This document shows, piece after piece, positions 17,949 to 26,621 of a DNA stretch of 49,029 bases (the first letter of the stretch is position 1; each line of letters opens with the position of its first letter). Position numbers and translations under genes: made by a program. The stretch comes from an uncultured Ruminococcus sp. (lineage in GTDB: Bacteria; Bacillota; Clostridia; Oscillospirales; Acutalibacteraceae), in NCBI GenBank assembly GCA_902778175.1, contig CACYWT010000028.1:1-49029 (forward strand), given 5' to 3'. The notes beneath the pieces were generated by a model, which was not told the DNA's origin, did no database searches, and worked only from the letters and a program-made list of their open reading frames with translations.

Positions 17949-19444
17949 TAATTATCCTCTTTATTACCTGACTTGTTTTTCTTCACTACAAGTATAACGA
18001 CAACAACTACTATTGCTATAACTACAAGAATTGCTATCCAGATGAATATGCACAGACCGAGCGGCTGCGGACAAAAACCGCAAAGAGAACATTTCTTCTC
18101 TTCTTTTTTATTTTCCGTCTTGACCTCCGCCTTGCTTTCGGTCTTTGAATCCTCCTCAACGCTCGATTCCTTTACGGATTCCTCGGTCGTTTTGCTCATT
18201 TCCTGAGATCCGAAGGTAAGAACATCTGAATAATCGGAATACATCTCTCCGATATATTCGCCCTGATATCCGTTATACTGATCGACCCAGTAACGTGCGC
18301 GCAGCTCTACCGGAGAATCCTTCTCCAATACAAGATCACTGTCCTCACCGTTTTCTTTATTCTTTTCGGCAATATGCTCACCGAGGAATATCAGAGTAAT
18401 GATATTCTCCCCTGCCGTAACATCGGAGTCTGCCTGCTGTTCTATCCATTCGTCTCCCGGGATTCTTGCCTCCCAGTATACTCTCATAGTACCGCCGTTT
18501 GCCGTTATCTCCGCCTGCTTTTTGCTAAGCGCTTCGGGGACGTCAAGGGTACAGGCGATCTGCGGATAACCGTTGAAATCCTCGGGATAATATCTCAGCG
18601 AGGAAATAACGGGAGGGAGAAGCTCCTCCTTTTTCATCGGCTCAAATTTTTCAGCATCCTTGCCGCAGCCGGCGATCTCAGACCATTCCGAGAACACGGG
18701 AGTCCTGTCATCATTCGTATCGACCAGAGTGACTGCCCATCGTGCGCGGACATATGCAGTATGCTGGGTGAAATCTATTTTCAGTATCTTTTCGTGGGTT
18801 TCGGGATCGATCTCCTCAAGGGTATACTGATCCTCCTTGAGCTGATCCTTTATTCCGGGATATTTGTCTGTACCGTAGAAAGCAGGATTATCTGCTTTAT
18901 TTTCTTCCTCGGATTTTGACGGATCGTTCGTGACGTGGATACCGCGGAATATCCATATATCGTTTACCGTCTTGGGATAAATGCCGCTTTCAACGATGTC
19001 CCACTCGCTGCAGCGAGCCTGATAATCCCTGTCATGACCGAATCCTGCCCACTCCGTCTTGCCGTCGTCATTTTTGAATGTTTCGCCGTCCCAGTAAGTG
19101 GTATAGTGCCAGCCGTTTTCCTGGTCGTCGATCGCCCAGTCGACCTGTATATTGACATATATGTCGTTGAGCTTATTATTCTTCACAAGCTTTTCCAGCG
19201 TCGCATCATGTGTCGTCGATTCTGATAAATCGCTGAGCCACTCGCACATACTGTCATTCATCGAGAAAGCAAGATTCATCGTTGTCGGTGAATCGTTTCC
19301 TTCAAGCCACGAAAGCGAAAGCTTTGTCGGAGCCTCAAGCTTGAACGGGAGCTTATCCTCATTTTCATTTGTTGCCGCTGCGGTCACGGTAAAGCATGAA
19401 AGCAGAACGACAGAGCTTACCGCCGCAGAAAGTATTTTTTTCAT
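17948..19444 (-). CDS. Secreted, C-terminally membrane-anchored protein of unknown function
   Basis: The 498-aa precursor has an N-terminal signal peptide (to about residue 24), an extracellular body rich in Trp and Tyr, a Ser/Glu/Lys stalk (about 425-450), two Cys-x-x-Cys-like turns and a C-terminal membrane span (about 468-490) with a Lys-rich tail. The body has repeated beta-like segments with RARW or ARYW patterns (for example VRARWAVTLVD, LRARYWVDQ), suggesting fibronectin-like domains. I recognise no family. It is upstream of and coupled to rsmA, an unexpected partner. Confidence 0.7.
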   Translation of the reverse strand: MKKILSAAVSSVVLLSCFTVTAAATNENEDKLPFKLEAPTKLSLSWLEGNDSPTTMNLAFSMNDSMCEWLSDLSESTTHDATLEKLVKNNKLNDIYVNIQVDWAIDDQENGWHYTTYWDGETFKNDDGKTEWAGFGHDRDYQARCSEWDIVESGIYPKTVNDIWIFRGIHVTNDPSKSEEENKADNPAFYGTDKYPGIKDQLKEDQYTLEEIDPETHEKILKIDFTQHTAYVRARWAVTLVDTNDDRTPVFSEWSEIAGCGKDAEKFEPMKKEELLPPVISSLRYYPEDFNGYPQIACTLDVPEALSKKQAEITANGGTMRVYWEARIPGDEWIEQQADSDVTAGENIITLIFLGEHIAEKNKENGEDSDLVLEKDSPVELRARYWVDQYNGYQGEYIGEMYSDYSDVLTFGSQEMSKTTEESVKESSVEEDSKTESKAEVKTENKKEEKKCSLCGFCPQPLGLCIFIWIAILVVIAIVVVVVILVVKKNKSGNKEDN

Positions 19445-19547
19445 GGTTTTGCCTCCTTTTCTGTAAATAAAAGCACTACTTTAGTACATTGTATCATATT
19501 ATACAAAAATATTCAATTGATTCTTGAATTAAATATAACTAAATAAT

Positions 19548-19577
19548 ACAACCGTCGGGTCAGAACCCGGCGGCTGT
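19548..19577 (-). terminator. Terminator of putP
   Basis: ACAACCGTCGGG pairs with CCCGGCGGCTGT (one mismatch and one wobble) followed on the minus strand by ATTATTT, 11 nt after the symporter stop. Confidence 0.75.
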
Positions 19578-19587
19578 ATTTACGTCA

Positions 19588-21108
19588 TTATGCTTTTTCA
19601 GGCTTGGGAAGCTTTGCAGCGTCCTCATCGGTATATGCCACTGCTTTGTCATAAAGCTCCTCTACCTCTGCGGAGGGTTTCTTTGTGATAAGCGTAACAA
19701 CAACTGCAAATATCATACCTGCTGCGAATCCCGGAAGTATCTCATAAATACCGGTATTGTATATTACCGCAGCGTCTGTCTTGAAAAGTATCAGCCAGCC
19801 GATATCCACAAGTGCGCCGCCGGCTATGCCTGCAACAGCTCCGGCAATGTTGAATCTCTTCCAGAAAAGGCTCAGAATTATGGACGGGCCTATTGCCGCG
19901 CCGAAAAGTCCCCATGCATTTTCAACAAGATCCATAATGGAACCCGAATCCGGGCTTGATGCAATTATCAGAGCGATAATTGCTACAGCAAGTACCACAA
20001 AACGTCCCACCCACTGCATTTCCTTGTCGCTTGCCTTGTTCTTTCTGAAAACAGGCTTGTAAACATCGCTTGCAAAGGAAGATGACGCAGAGAGGAGCTG
20101 GCTGTCCGCAGTACTCATTGATGCTGCAAGTACTGCCGAAAGAAGTACGCCCGACATTACTCCGGGGAATATCTTTCTTACCATTTCGATAAATACTGTT
20201 GATTTTCCTGCGATTTCTTCATTGAATCCGAGATACATCAGTCCTATAACACCGATAACAGCCGCAAAGATAACAATGAAGGCTGTCCATGTTATACCGA
20301 TAGCTGCGGATTTTTTCATATCCTTCTGCGAACGGATCGACATAAAGCGGATAATGATATGAGGCATACCAAAATAACCCAGTCCCCATGCAAGTCCGGA
20401 AATGATATCCTGCGGATTTGTGAAAACATTCCAGTAATCCGGATTTACAGTGGTAACATCGGTAACTGTATCGGGATTAAGCGTTATTGCGGCAAACACC
20501 GGAGCGATAAGCATTCCGGCAAAGATAAGCATACCCTGGAAAAAGTCTGTCCAGCATACTGCGGAGAATCCGCCGAGGAAGGTATAGCTTACAATGATCA
20601 GCGCCGCAAGATACATTGCCGTCTGAGCGTCAATACCGATAACGATATGGAAAAGTGTTCCGCACGCCTTCAGGCTCGAAGCCGAATAAACGGTATATGC
20701 GGCAAGGAACACTACCGCGCAGAGTATCTGCAAAATTTTTGATTTCGACAAAAAACGGTTCGTAAGATACTGAGGAATGGTAATTGAATCATTTGCCACG
20801 ATAGAAAACCTTCTCAGTCTTGGAGCCTCTGCGATCCAGCTTATCGTATAACCGATAGCAAGTCCGACGGGTATCCATATTTTGCCAAGGCCGACAGCAT
20901 AGATAGAGGTGGGCAGTCCCATAAGCACCCATGCGCTCATATCCGACGCTCCGGCAGACAAAGCCGATACCCACGGACCCATTTGTCTGCCTCCGAGAAA
21001 ATAAGTTTTTTCGCTGCCGTTCTTCTTTGTCTTTATGAAGAAAAATACTCCTATTCCCAGCATAAAGAGAAGATAAACGACGAATACGCTTACTTCCATA
21101 ATATCCAT
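19588..21108 (-). CDS. putP: Sodium/proline symporter
   Basis: This is a sodium:solute symporter of the SSS family with about 13 predicted membrane spans, 506 aa from the preferred start. Family features include the YFLGGRQMGPW segment and SAGASDMSAWVLMGLP in the first spans, and the NDSITIPQYL region. Proline is the likely substrate by similarity to PutP. The reading frame is open upstream to 21180, but ATG 21108 has AGGAGA 9 nt before it and gives the usual length. It is monocistronic. The C-terminal tail is hydrophilic. Confidence 0.9.
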   Translation of the reverse strand: MDIMEVSVFVVYLLFMLGIGVFFFIKTKKNGSEKTYFLGGRQMGPWVSALSAGASDMSAWVLMGLPTSIYAVGLGKIWIPVGLAIGYTISWIAEAPRLRRFSIVANDSITIPQYLTNRFLSKSKILQILCAVVFLAAYTVYSASSLKACGTLFHIVIGIDAQTAMYLAALIIVSYTFLGGFSAVCWTDFFQGMLIFAGMLIAPVFAAITLNPDTVTDVTTVNPDYWNVFTNPQDIISGLAWGLGYFGMPHIIIRFMSIRSQKDMKKSAAIGITWTAFIVIFAAVIGVIGLMYLGFNEEIAGKSTVFIEMVRKIFPGVMSGVLLSAVLAASMSTADSQLLSASSSFASDVYKPVFRKNKASDKEMQWVGRFVVLAVAIIALIIASSPDSGSIMDLVENAWGLFGAAIGPSIILSLFWKRFNIAGAVAGIAGGALVDIGWLILFKTDAAVIYNTGIYEILPGFAAGMIFAVVVTLITKKPSAEVEELYDKAVAYTDEDAAKLPKPEKA

Positions 21109-21302
21109 AATTTCATCTCCTGACCTGCGCTGCTCTGATAAAGCAGGTGCATAATAATAAAAAGCCTTTTTATTATACAATAAAAAAAAAGCCTTTTTAT
21201 TATACCATAAAACTTCTATAATGTAAAATATTTCTAAACAAATCGCAGGTATTTCGTTATTATTACAAAATATTATACATCATATTGTACAGAATTACGA
21301 AA

Positions 21303-21332
21303 ATGCTCTCCGCAGCAACCCACGGAGAGCAT
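21303..21332 (-). terminator. Hairpin terminator of the SseB-like gene
   Basis: ATGCTCTCCG pairs with CGGAGAGCAT around a 10-nt loop, followed on the minus strand by TTTTCG. It is about 200 nt past the SseB-like stop, with the family A repeat lying in between and hence transcribed. Confidence 0.65.
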
Positions 21333-21334
21333 AA

Positions 21335-21518
21335 TATAACCGCAAAGTATGTCCCCCGAGTCTCGCCTGCCGGCTCGGTCGGTGCTTCTGCTTCGCAGAG
21401 GTGTCCACTGGACACCCGCACCCTCTAAGGCTATATCCGTTCAGTGGGAGTAAAAATCTCCCACTGAACGACAGCAAGCCTACGGCTTGCCTTTGCTTGT
21501 TGAAAGCAAAGCTTTTAA
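21335..21518 (+). repeat. Family A repeat, composite form (copy A3)
   Basis: The first 97 nt (21335-21431) are identical to the inverse of 3-99. Then comes the hairpin module, a 13-bp stem CGTTCAGTGGGAG/CTCCCACTGAACG, followed by the family A core ending GCTTTTAA. Thus the 97-nt cassette replaces the short link found between TATAACCGC and the hairpin module in the copy at 43710-43812. Confidence 0.92.
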
Positions 21519-21530
21519 GCGTAATATCTG

Positions 21531-22691
21531 TTATTCCTCGTCCATATCCACATTTTCGGGCGGGAGTGAAGCGTCAATGAATATTCTCTGGAAGAAAGGC
21601 TTCGCACCGTTTGCAGCAAGCTTACCCATCTGATACGCCGTAGAGATGAACATAGGCTGTTTCTTTGTAAACTCCTTTGCTTTTTCCGAAAGCTCGTCTG
21701 TTATTTCCTTTGCCTTTTCCGGATCATCGCCACATTCCACAACGATCATAAGCTCGCTTTTTCCGCCCTTGCGCAGACCTCTGATGTAACCGGCAGTAAC
21801 CTCGTCATATTCGTCAAGCAGTCTTGAGATACGGTCAAGCAGTTCCCCGGGAACTCCATCGGGATTAAAGATCACCGCGCGCTCGGCGTCATTCTGCGGA
21901 ACCACCTTCGCAGCATTGCGGACAGCCTCGCAGGTCTTATCCGTGACTATAAAATTAAAGCCGAAGGGGTTGATGACAACTGTCTGACCGCCCTTACAGA
22001 AGGATTCGATCTGATCAAATCCGCCGACGACGATCTTGAATTGTTTTGACTGCTCGAATTTTCTCAGTTCATCTATATCTGTAAAGAAGGCAACGACCTT
22101 TGTTCCGTCATTACGTTCAAGTGCAGGAACGGTGATCTGACCGTTTTTCGGTTCATCATCGGCAGGGACAAGATATTTTGCGCGGAAGGTATCTGTCAGC
22201 AGGTTAAGCTCCATATCGGGAGTAACTGTTTTATTTTCCATACACTGAAAGAACCTGTTAGCGCTGCCGACAAGTCCGGGGTTAAGTACCGGTCTGTCTT
22301 TTTCGGGAAGATTGGAAAAATCCGGAGTATTGATAACGTCCTTCATTTCCACAAGGATATGCGTCTGACCGTTATCAATAAGGATACCCTCTATTCCGCT
22401 GCGGTGATAGTCGCTGAGCATTGCAAGGCGGCTTTCCTTTTTACATTCCGCTACGCCGACCGTCAGTTTTGATTTTTTCATATGGCGGCAGAAATTTTCG
22501 CAGAACACCTTATCGGAAAAAATAAAAGCGCAGGGTACGCCCTGTACATAATCCATGAAATGTCCCTTTGTCACCGGGGAAAAAGCCGACCACAGAACCT
22601 CAGCCGTCTGTATTTCCGAAACTATAGCACGGTAATTCTCCTGAGTCTTACGATCAGCATAAGCCTTTATCAGTTCCTGCATTTTATTCAT
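21531..22691 (-). CDS. SseB-like protein
   Basis: The 386-aa cytoplasmic protein contains an SseB N-terminal-type domain (about residues 175-260: ITVPALERNDGTKVVAFFTD and VINPFGFNFIV) and an SseB C-terminal-like domain (about 285-375). The first 170 residues appear to be a second, diverged SseB-like or restriction-like domain. SseB proteins affect serine sensitivity in E. coli, but the mechanism is unknown. The ATG has GGAGG 7 nt upstream. It is monocistronic. Confidence 0.75.
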   Translation of the reverse strand: MNKMQELIKAYADRKTQENYRAIVSEIQTAEVLWSAFSPVTKGHFMDYVQGVPCAFIFSDKVFCENFCRHMKKSKLTVGVAECKKESRLAMLSDYHRSGIEGILIDNGQTHILVEMKDVINTPDFSNLPEKDRPVLNPGLVGSANRFFQCMENKTVTPDMELNLLTDTFRAKYLVPADDEPKNGQITVPALERNDGTKVVAFFTDIDELRKFEQSKQFKIVVGGFDQIESFCKGGQTVVINPFGFNFIVTDKTCEAVRNAAKVVPQNDAERAVIFNPDGVPGELLDRISRLLDEYDEVTAGYIRGLRKGGKSELMIVVECGDDPEKAKEITDELSEKAKEFTKKQPMFISTAYQMGKLAANGAKPFFQRIFIDASLPPENVDMDEE

Positions 22692-22800
22692 ATCTATTCC
22701 TCCGAAATCAACATTGATAACCTTATTATATTATAACTGCCACTATATGTCAACTGCACCGGCGGCGGAACATCTCCGCTACCACTGAATAAAAAAACAA

Positions 22801-22824
22801 AAAGCTGAACATCGGTTCAGCTTT
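22801..22824 (-). terminator. Terminator of rpsT
   Basis: AAAGCTGAAC pairs perfectly with GTTCAGCTTT around ATCG, followed on the minus strand by TTGTTTTTTTA. Confidence 0.88.
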
Positions 22825-22853
22825 CGTAGTGACACATTATTCACAGCTATGTC

Positions 22854-23114
22854 TTAAACGCTTGCATTGAGCTTGCGCGCCAGAGAGGACTTTCTTCTTG
22901 AAGCAGTATTCTTCTTGATGATGCCCTTAGCGGCAGCCTTGTCGATCTTCTTGATAGCAACACGGACAGCCTGCTCCTTATCGGCAGCGTTGGTTTCAAT
23001 TGCAGCGGCAGCTTTCTTGATGTCTGTTCTCATCGCACTGGTAAAGGACTTGTTAGCAGCAGTCTTAGCAGCTGTAACCTTTACACGCTTCTTCGCTGAT
23101 TTGATGTTCGGCAT
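22854..23114 (-). CDS. rpsT: 30S ribosomal protein S20
   Basis: The 86-aa basic protein begins MPNIKSAKKRV, the classic S20 N-terminus, and has the family's Ala/Lys-rich helices and C-terminal NTASRRKSSLARKL. It binds 16S rRNA early in 30S assembly. The frame is open upstream, but ATG 23114 has AAGGAGG 7 nt before it. It is monocistronic, with a strong terminator. Confidence 0.97.
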   Translation of the reverse strand: MPNIKSAKKRVKVTAAKTAANKSFTSAMRTDIKKAAAAIETNAADKEQAVRVAIKKIDKAAAKGIIKKNTASRRKSSLARKLNASV

Positions 23115-23498
23115 TGTTACACCTCCTTGCACTTGCAGTTGCGTACAGCTTATGATATCATTATTTCATTAAAAATGCAAGTGTTTTTTTAAAAATTGTT
23201 TTAAATCATTAAAATAATATCATATTTCACTAATCATTCTATCCTTTTATTTCGTAATTCAGTAGATTTTTGTTCGGAAATATGATACAATATTTTAGTT
23301 AAGGCAATACCGCACAAAAGCAGTGCCGCAGATGCACCGCCTGTTTTTTCGCCGGAATATGCAAAATGAGCGCAGTAAACCTGACGGTTATCAATTGGGT
23401 TTTGCGCGGAATGACGGAAAAAGAACAAACAGATGCGGCTACGCGGTGTCAGTCGGTCTTTGCATAGTGTTGACTTAAAGCATTTTCAGGGAGGTCAG
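23115..23498. other. Intergenic region filled largely by a diverged family B repeat
   Basis: Apart from AT-rich sequence that should hold the rpsT promoter (minus) and the yfhO promoter (plus), the region is occupied by the family B copy at 23299-23478. No gene is supported. Confidence 0.6.
23299..23478 (+). repeat. Family B repeat, long diverged copy
   Basis: It begins TTAAGGCAATACCGCACAAA and shares with the inverse of 43098-43240 the interior GCAAAATGAGCGCAG, CTGACGGTTATCAA and GGAATGACGGAAAAAGA blocks. Its right terminus (GTGTTGACTTAA) is degraded. It ends 11 nt before the yfhO ribosome binding site. Confidence 0.8.
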
Positions 23499-23501
23499 AT
23501 G

Positions 23502-26123
23502 ATGAATATTAACCGGACTTTGAAGGGTATGAAAGAAAACCTTACCCTTCAGACCTTTTTATGGGGCGTCGGTTTGTCGTTCCTTATATTTCTGCCGTGG
23601 ATGATCTACAACGGCGGATATTTCTTCTTTTACGGAGATTTCAACGTACAGCAGATACCTTTCTACCAGATGATCCACGATTCCCTGCAACAGGGAAATA
23701 TCGGCTGGAGCTATACTACAGATCTCGGCGCAAATATAATAGGCTCCTACAGCTTCTATAATATCGGCAGTCCGTTCTTCTGGCTGACCCTGATATTCCC
23801 GAGCAGCATCGTGCCTTATATGATGGCTCCGCTGCTTATGCTGAAATTCGGCTTTGCTTCAATGGCGGCTTACCTTTTCCTTCGCCGCTATGTCCGCTGC
23901 CAGCGTTACGCAATGCTCGGATCACTGCTGTATGCCTTTTCGGGCTTCGGTATATACAATATTTTCTTCAACCATTTTCACGAGGCTATGATAACCTTTC
24001 CGCTTATTCTTGCGGCTATGGACAGCTTTATCCTTGACAAACGCAAGGGATATCTCGCCTTCTCGGTTTTTGCCGCAGCATTTGTAAATTACTATTTCTT
24101 CGTCGGACAGGCTGTTTTTGTCTTTATTTTCTGGTGCGTCAGAATGATAACCGGCAGCTACAGAATGAGATTCATAGAATTTCTCAGAATGGTGCTGGAG
24201 ATAATCACCGGCTTCCTCTGCGCAGGTATAGTCCTTGTTCCCTCGATTTTCGCCGTACTGCAGAATTCGCGTCTGGATTCATTCCCTCACGGCTGGTCTG
24301 CCGTCGTTTATACGAGCGAACAACGCTATATGCATATCATCAGCTCACTTTTCTTCCCTCCGGATATGCCTGCATATGCAAACTTCACTCCGGATTCCAA
24401 TGCAAAATGGGCAAGCGTTGCCGCATGGCTGCCGCTGTTCAGCATGGTGGGAGTGTTCGCCTTCTACAACCTCAATACTCATAAATGGCTGCGCAAATTC
24501 ATACCGATACTTTTCGTAATGGCTATGGTGCCTGTATTCAACTGTCTGTTCCAGGCGTTCAATACTGCTTATTATGCGCGCTGGTTCTATATGATGACCC
24601 TTATGCTCTCATTGGCTACCATCGTCACCCTCGATCATAAGGAAACGGATTACAAGCCCTCGCTTATCAGGACATTCCTGATAACGGGTATCATTACCGC
24701 TCTCATCGGGCTTATGCCTGTGGATTCGGTAACTGACAAAAATTCCGATCATACAGTCGGTATCGAAAAATATCCCGACCGATTCTGGGCTTGGGTAGGA
24801 GTAGCCTTTGTCGGGCTTGCCGCCCTGGCAATAATCCTCTGCCTCCGCAGCAGAAGAAAGCTTTTCAACCGGATCATTTCGATCTCCCTGTCGGTTATGA
24901 TCGTCGGATACGGCAATCTTCTCGTAGGAACAGGCGTAGTAAACGCCAATTACGATGCCGATTTCATAGCCGGACGCGCTATCGGCAACAAGGGCGTATT
25001 TGAGAAAGAACTCAGTGATCTCCATAACGTCCGTTCCGATTTCTACGAAACAATGGACAATATGGGAATGTTCTGGCAGATACCGACTATTCAGGCATTC
25101 CAGAGCATCGTTCCCGGTTCTGTAATGGATTACTATAAATCCATCGGAGTGGAACGCAGCGTAGGCTCACGTCCGGGAACTGACGTTTACGGAATAAGAA
25201 GTTTCCTCTCAGTCAGATATCTTTTCGATTATACTGACGACAGCAAGAAGTTCACCAACGTAGTCGATACAACGGAAATGCCCGGCTGGGAAAAGATCAT
25301 GAACAAAAACGGCTTTGATGTTTACAGGAATAATTATTATATTCCCTACGGTTTCACATACGATGAATATATAACCGAAGAGGAATTTGACAGCGTTTCG
25401 GAATCCAACAGACATCTGCTCATGCTCAAGGCAATGGTCCTCAATCCCGAACAGGAAAAGAAATACGGCGATATCCTGACTCATCACGAGGGGCTTTCAA
25501 GCTTCAGCTATACAGAAAAAGCATACTTTGACGACTGCAAGGCGCGCAGTATTCTCACCTGTACCGATACCGTATTTGAAAATAACCGTATAACCTCGCA
25601 TTTCACCGCAGGCAAAAAAGACGAGCTTGTATTTTTCAGTATTCCCTATGAGGGCGGCTGGAGCGCAACAGTAAACGGTGAGCCGGCAGAGATCGAAAAG
25701 GTAAATGTCGGATTCATGGCAGTGAAAGTTCCCGCCGGAAAAACCTCGGAGATCGTTTTCACCTACAGCACACCCGGACTTGCTCTCGGAGCTGTCGTAA
25801 CGGCAGCAGGAGCCGTACTTCTGGCGGTATATATGATACTCTGGAAAGCGCCGAAAAGACGCCGCAGGGTCTATATGAATTATATCGAAGATGATGTTAC
25901 CTATCATGAGGATTATTATCCCGGTGAATCCTTTGAAGAATACGAGGTCGAAAATATCGAATCCGCAAATAACCGCGTTCCGGTACAGACTGCCGATCCG
26001 GCAGCGGAGAACGAAAAAACCGTGATACCCGACGCGGAAACAGAATCCGGATCCGCAGTCACGGAACCGGAAAAAGAAGATATTGACGACGTTACCGCAA
26101 ATGAAACAAAAAAAGAAGAATGA
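23502..26123 (+). CDS. yfhO: YfhO-family polytopic membrane protein
   Basis: The protein, about 873 aa, has around 12-14 membrane spans in its first 500 residues. A large extracytoplasmic region follows (about 505-780) and ends in a beta domain (ELVFFSIPYEGGWSATVNG). One more span and an acidic cytoplasmic tail complete it. This matches the YfhO family, proposed to transfer sugars from lipid carriers to lipoteichoic acid or other envelope polymers. GGGAGG lies 7 nt before ATG 23502 and 4 nt before ATG 23499, so the second is favoured. A GtrB-like glycosyltransferase, the usual donor-making partner, is at 30614-31588. Confidence 0.88.
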   Translation: MNINRTLKGMKENLTLQTFLWGVGLSFLIFLPWMIYNGGYFFFYGDFNVQQIPFYQMIHDSLQQGNIGWSYTTDLGANIIGSYSFYNIGSPFFWLTLIFPSSIVPYMMAPLLMLKFGFASMAAYLFLRRYVRCQRYAMLGSLLYAFSGFGIYNIFFNHFHEAMITFPLILAAMDSFILDKRKGYLAFSVFAAAFVNYYFFVGQAVFVFIFWCVRMITGSYRMRFIEFLRMVLEIITGFLCAGIVLVPSIFAVLQNSRLDSFPHGWSAVVYTSEQRYMHIISSLFFPPDMPAYANFTPDSNAKWASVAAWLPLFSMVGVFAFYNLNTHKWLRKFIPILFVMAMVPVFNCLFQAFNTAYYARWFYMMTLMLSLATIVTLDHKETDYKPSLIRTFLITGIITALIGLMPVDSVTDKNSDHTVGIEKYPDRFWAWVGVAFVGLAALAIILCLRSRRKLFNRIISISLSVMIVGYGNLLVGTGVVNANYDADFIAGRAIGNKGVFEKELSDLHNVRSDFYETMDNMGMFWQIPTIQAFQSIVPGSVMDYYKSIGVERSVGSRPGTDVYGIRSFLSVRYLFDYTDDSKKFTNVVDTTEMPGWEKIMNKNGFDVYRNNYYIPYGFTYDEYITEEEFDSVSESNRHLLMLKAMVLNPEQEKKYGDILTHHEGLSSFSYTEKAYFDDCKARSILTCTDTVFENNRITSHFTAGKKDELVFFSIPYEGGWSATVNGEPAEIEKVNVGFMAVKVPAGKTSEIVFTYSTPGLALGAVVTAAGAVLLAVYMILWKAPKRRRRVYMNYIEDDVTYHEDYYPGESFEEYEVENIESANNRVPVQTADPAAENEKTVIPDAETESGSAVTEPEKEDIDDVTANETKKEE

Positions 26124-26128
26124 CACGG

Positions 26129-26165
26129 AAGGCAGCCGCCGCTAAAATAAAACGACGGCTGCCTT
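26129..26165 (+). terminator. Terminator of yfhO
   Basis: AAGGCAGCCGCCG pairs with CGACGGCTGCCTT (one mismatch), followed by TATTTTTT. Confidence 0.9.
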
Positions 26166-26185
26166 TATTTTTTGCAAATTTATGC

Positions 26186-26219
26186 TTGACATATACCCCC
26201 ATAGGGTATAGACTATAAT
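26186..26219 (+). promoter_or_regulatory. csoR-copA promoter with CsoR-type operator
   Basis: A GC-centred inverted repeat ATACCC-CCATA-GGGTAT occupies 26193-26209, as in CsoR operators. TTGACA at 26186-26191 overlaps its left edge. Candidate -10 boxes are TATAGA 26207-26212 (15-nt spacer) and TATAAT 26214-26219 (22 nt); neither spacing is ideal. Binding of apo-CsoR would block the promoter, and copper would relieve it. Confidence 0.78.
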
Positions 26220-26232
26220 TATAGTATCAATT

Positions 26233-26289
26233 TATAACCGCAAAGTAAGCCTACGGCTTGCCTTTGCTTGTTGAAAGCAAAGCTTTTAA
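26233..26289 (+). repeat. Family A repeat, short form, in the csoR leader (copy A4)
   Basis: This is the same short form as 16729-16785, with one base different. It lies between the CsoR operator and the csoR ribosome binding site, so it should be part of the 5' leader of the copper operon mRNA. Confidence 0.92.
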
Positions 26290-26306
26290 AGCAAGGGGAT
26301 AATATT

Positions 26307-26606
26307 ATGGAAAAAGACTGTCAGTGCCGATATAAAAGCGTTCCTCGCAGCGAAGAGGAAAAAAAGAATCTCCGCACACGGCTCAACCGTATTTCGGGAC
26401 AGCTTTCGGGGATAGGAAATATGATAGATAACGACCGGTATTGCGGAGATATACTTATACAGCTTTCCGCTGCGGAAAATGCTTTACATTCCCTCGGCAG
26501 GATAATAATGAAAAACCATCTTGAGACCTGCGTGACCGATCAGATAAAAAACGGCAATACACAGATAATTGATGAGGTAATGGAACTTTTTGACAAGCTC
26601 GGATAA
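26307..26606 (+). CDS. csoR: Copper-sensing transcriptional repressor CsoR
   Basis: The 99-aa all-helical repressor has the Cu(I) ligands Cys46, His71 and Cys75 (YCGDIL and NHLETC), with the spacing of known CsoR proteins. Cu(I) binding releases it from the operator. The frame stays open upstream through the repeat to a TTG, but ATG 26307 with AAGGGG 8 nt upstream is the real start. copA follows after 15 nt. Confidence 0.94.
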   Translation: MEKDCQCRYKSVPRSEEEKKNLRTRLNRISGQLSGIGNMIDNDRYCGDILIQLSAAENALHSLGRIIMKNHLETCVTDQIKNGNTQIIDEVMELFDKLG

Positions 26607-26621
26607 GCTTCGGAGGAATAA

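Larger units (their letters stand above)
21109..21530. other. Intergenic region with a composite repeat and a terminator
   Basis: No gene is seen. The right half is filled by a composite family A repeat (21335-21518). A 10-bp hairpin at 21303-21332 lies beside it. The left part is AT-rich, contains two copies of a short AAAAAGCCTTTTTATTATAC element near 21160-21204 and probably carries the putP promoter. Confidence 0.6.

Noticed and set aside
23234-23428. 64-codon minus-strand frame upstream of yfhO
   Set aside because: It is the inverse of the family B copy and AT-rich flank; no coding signal.
25497-26126. 209-codon minus-strand frame
   Set aside because: It lies wholly opposite the 3' part of yfhO; its Phe/Cys/Gly-rich make-up reflects the opposite strand of that gene.
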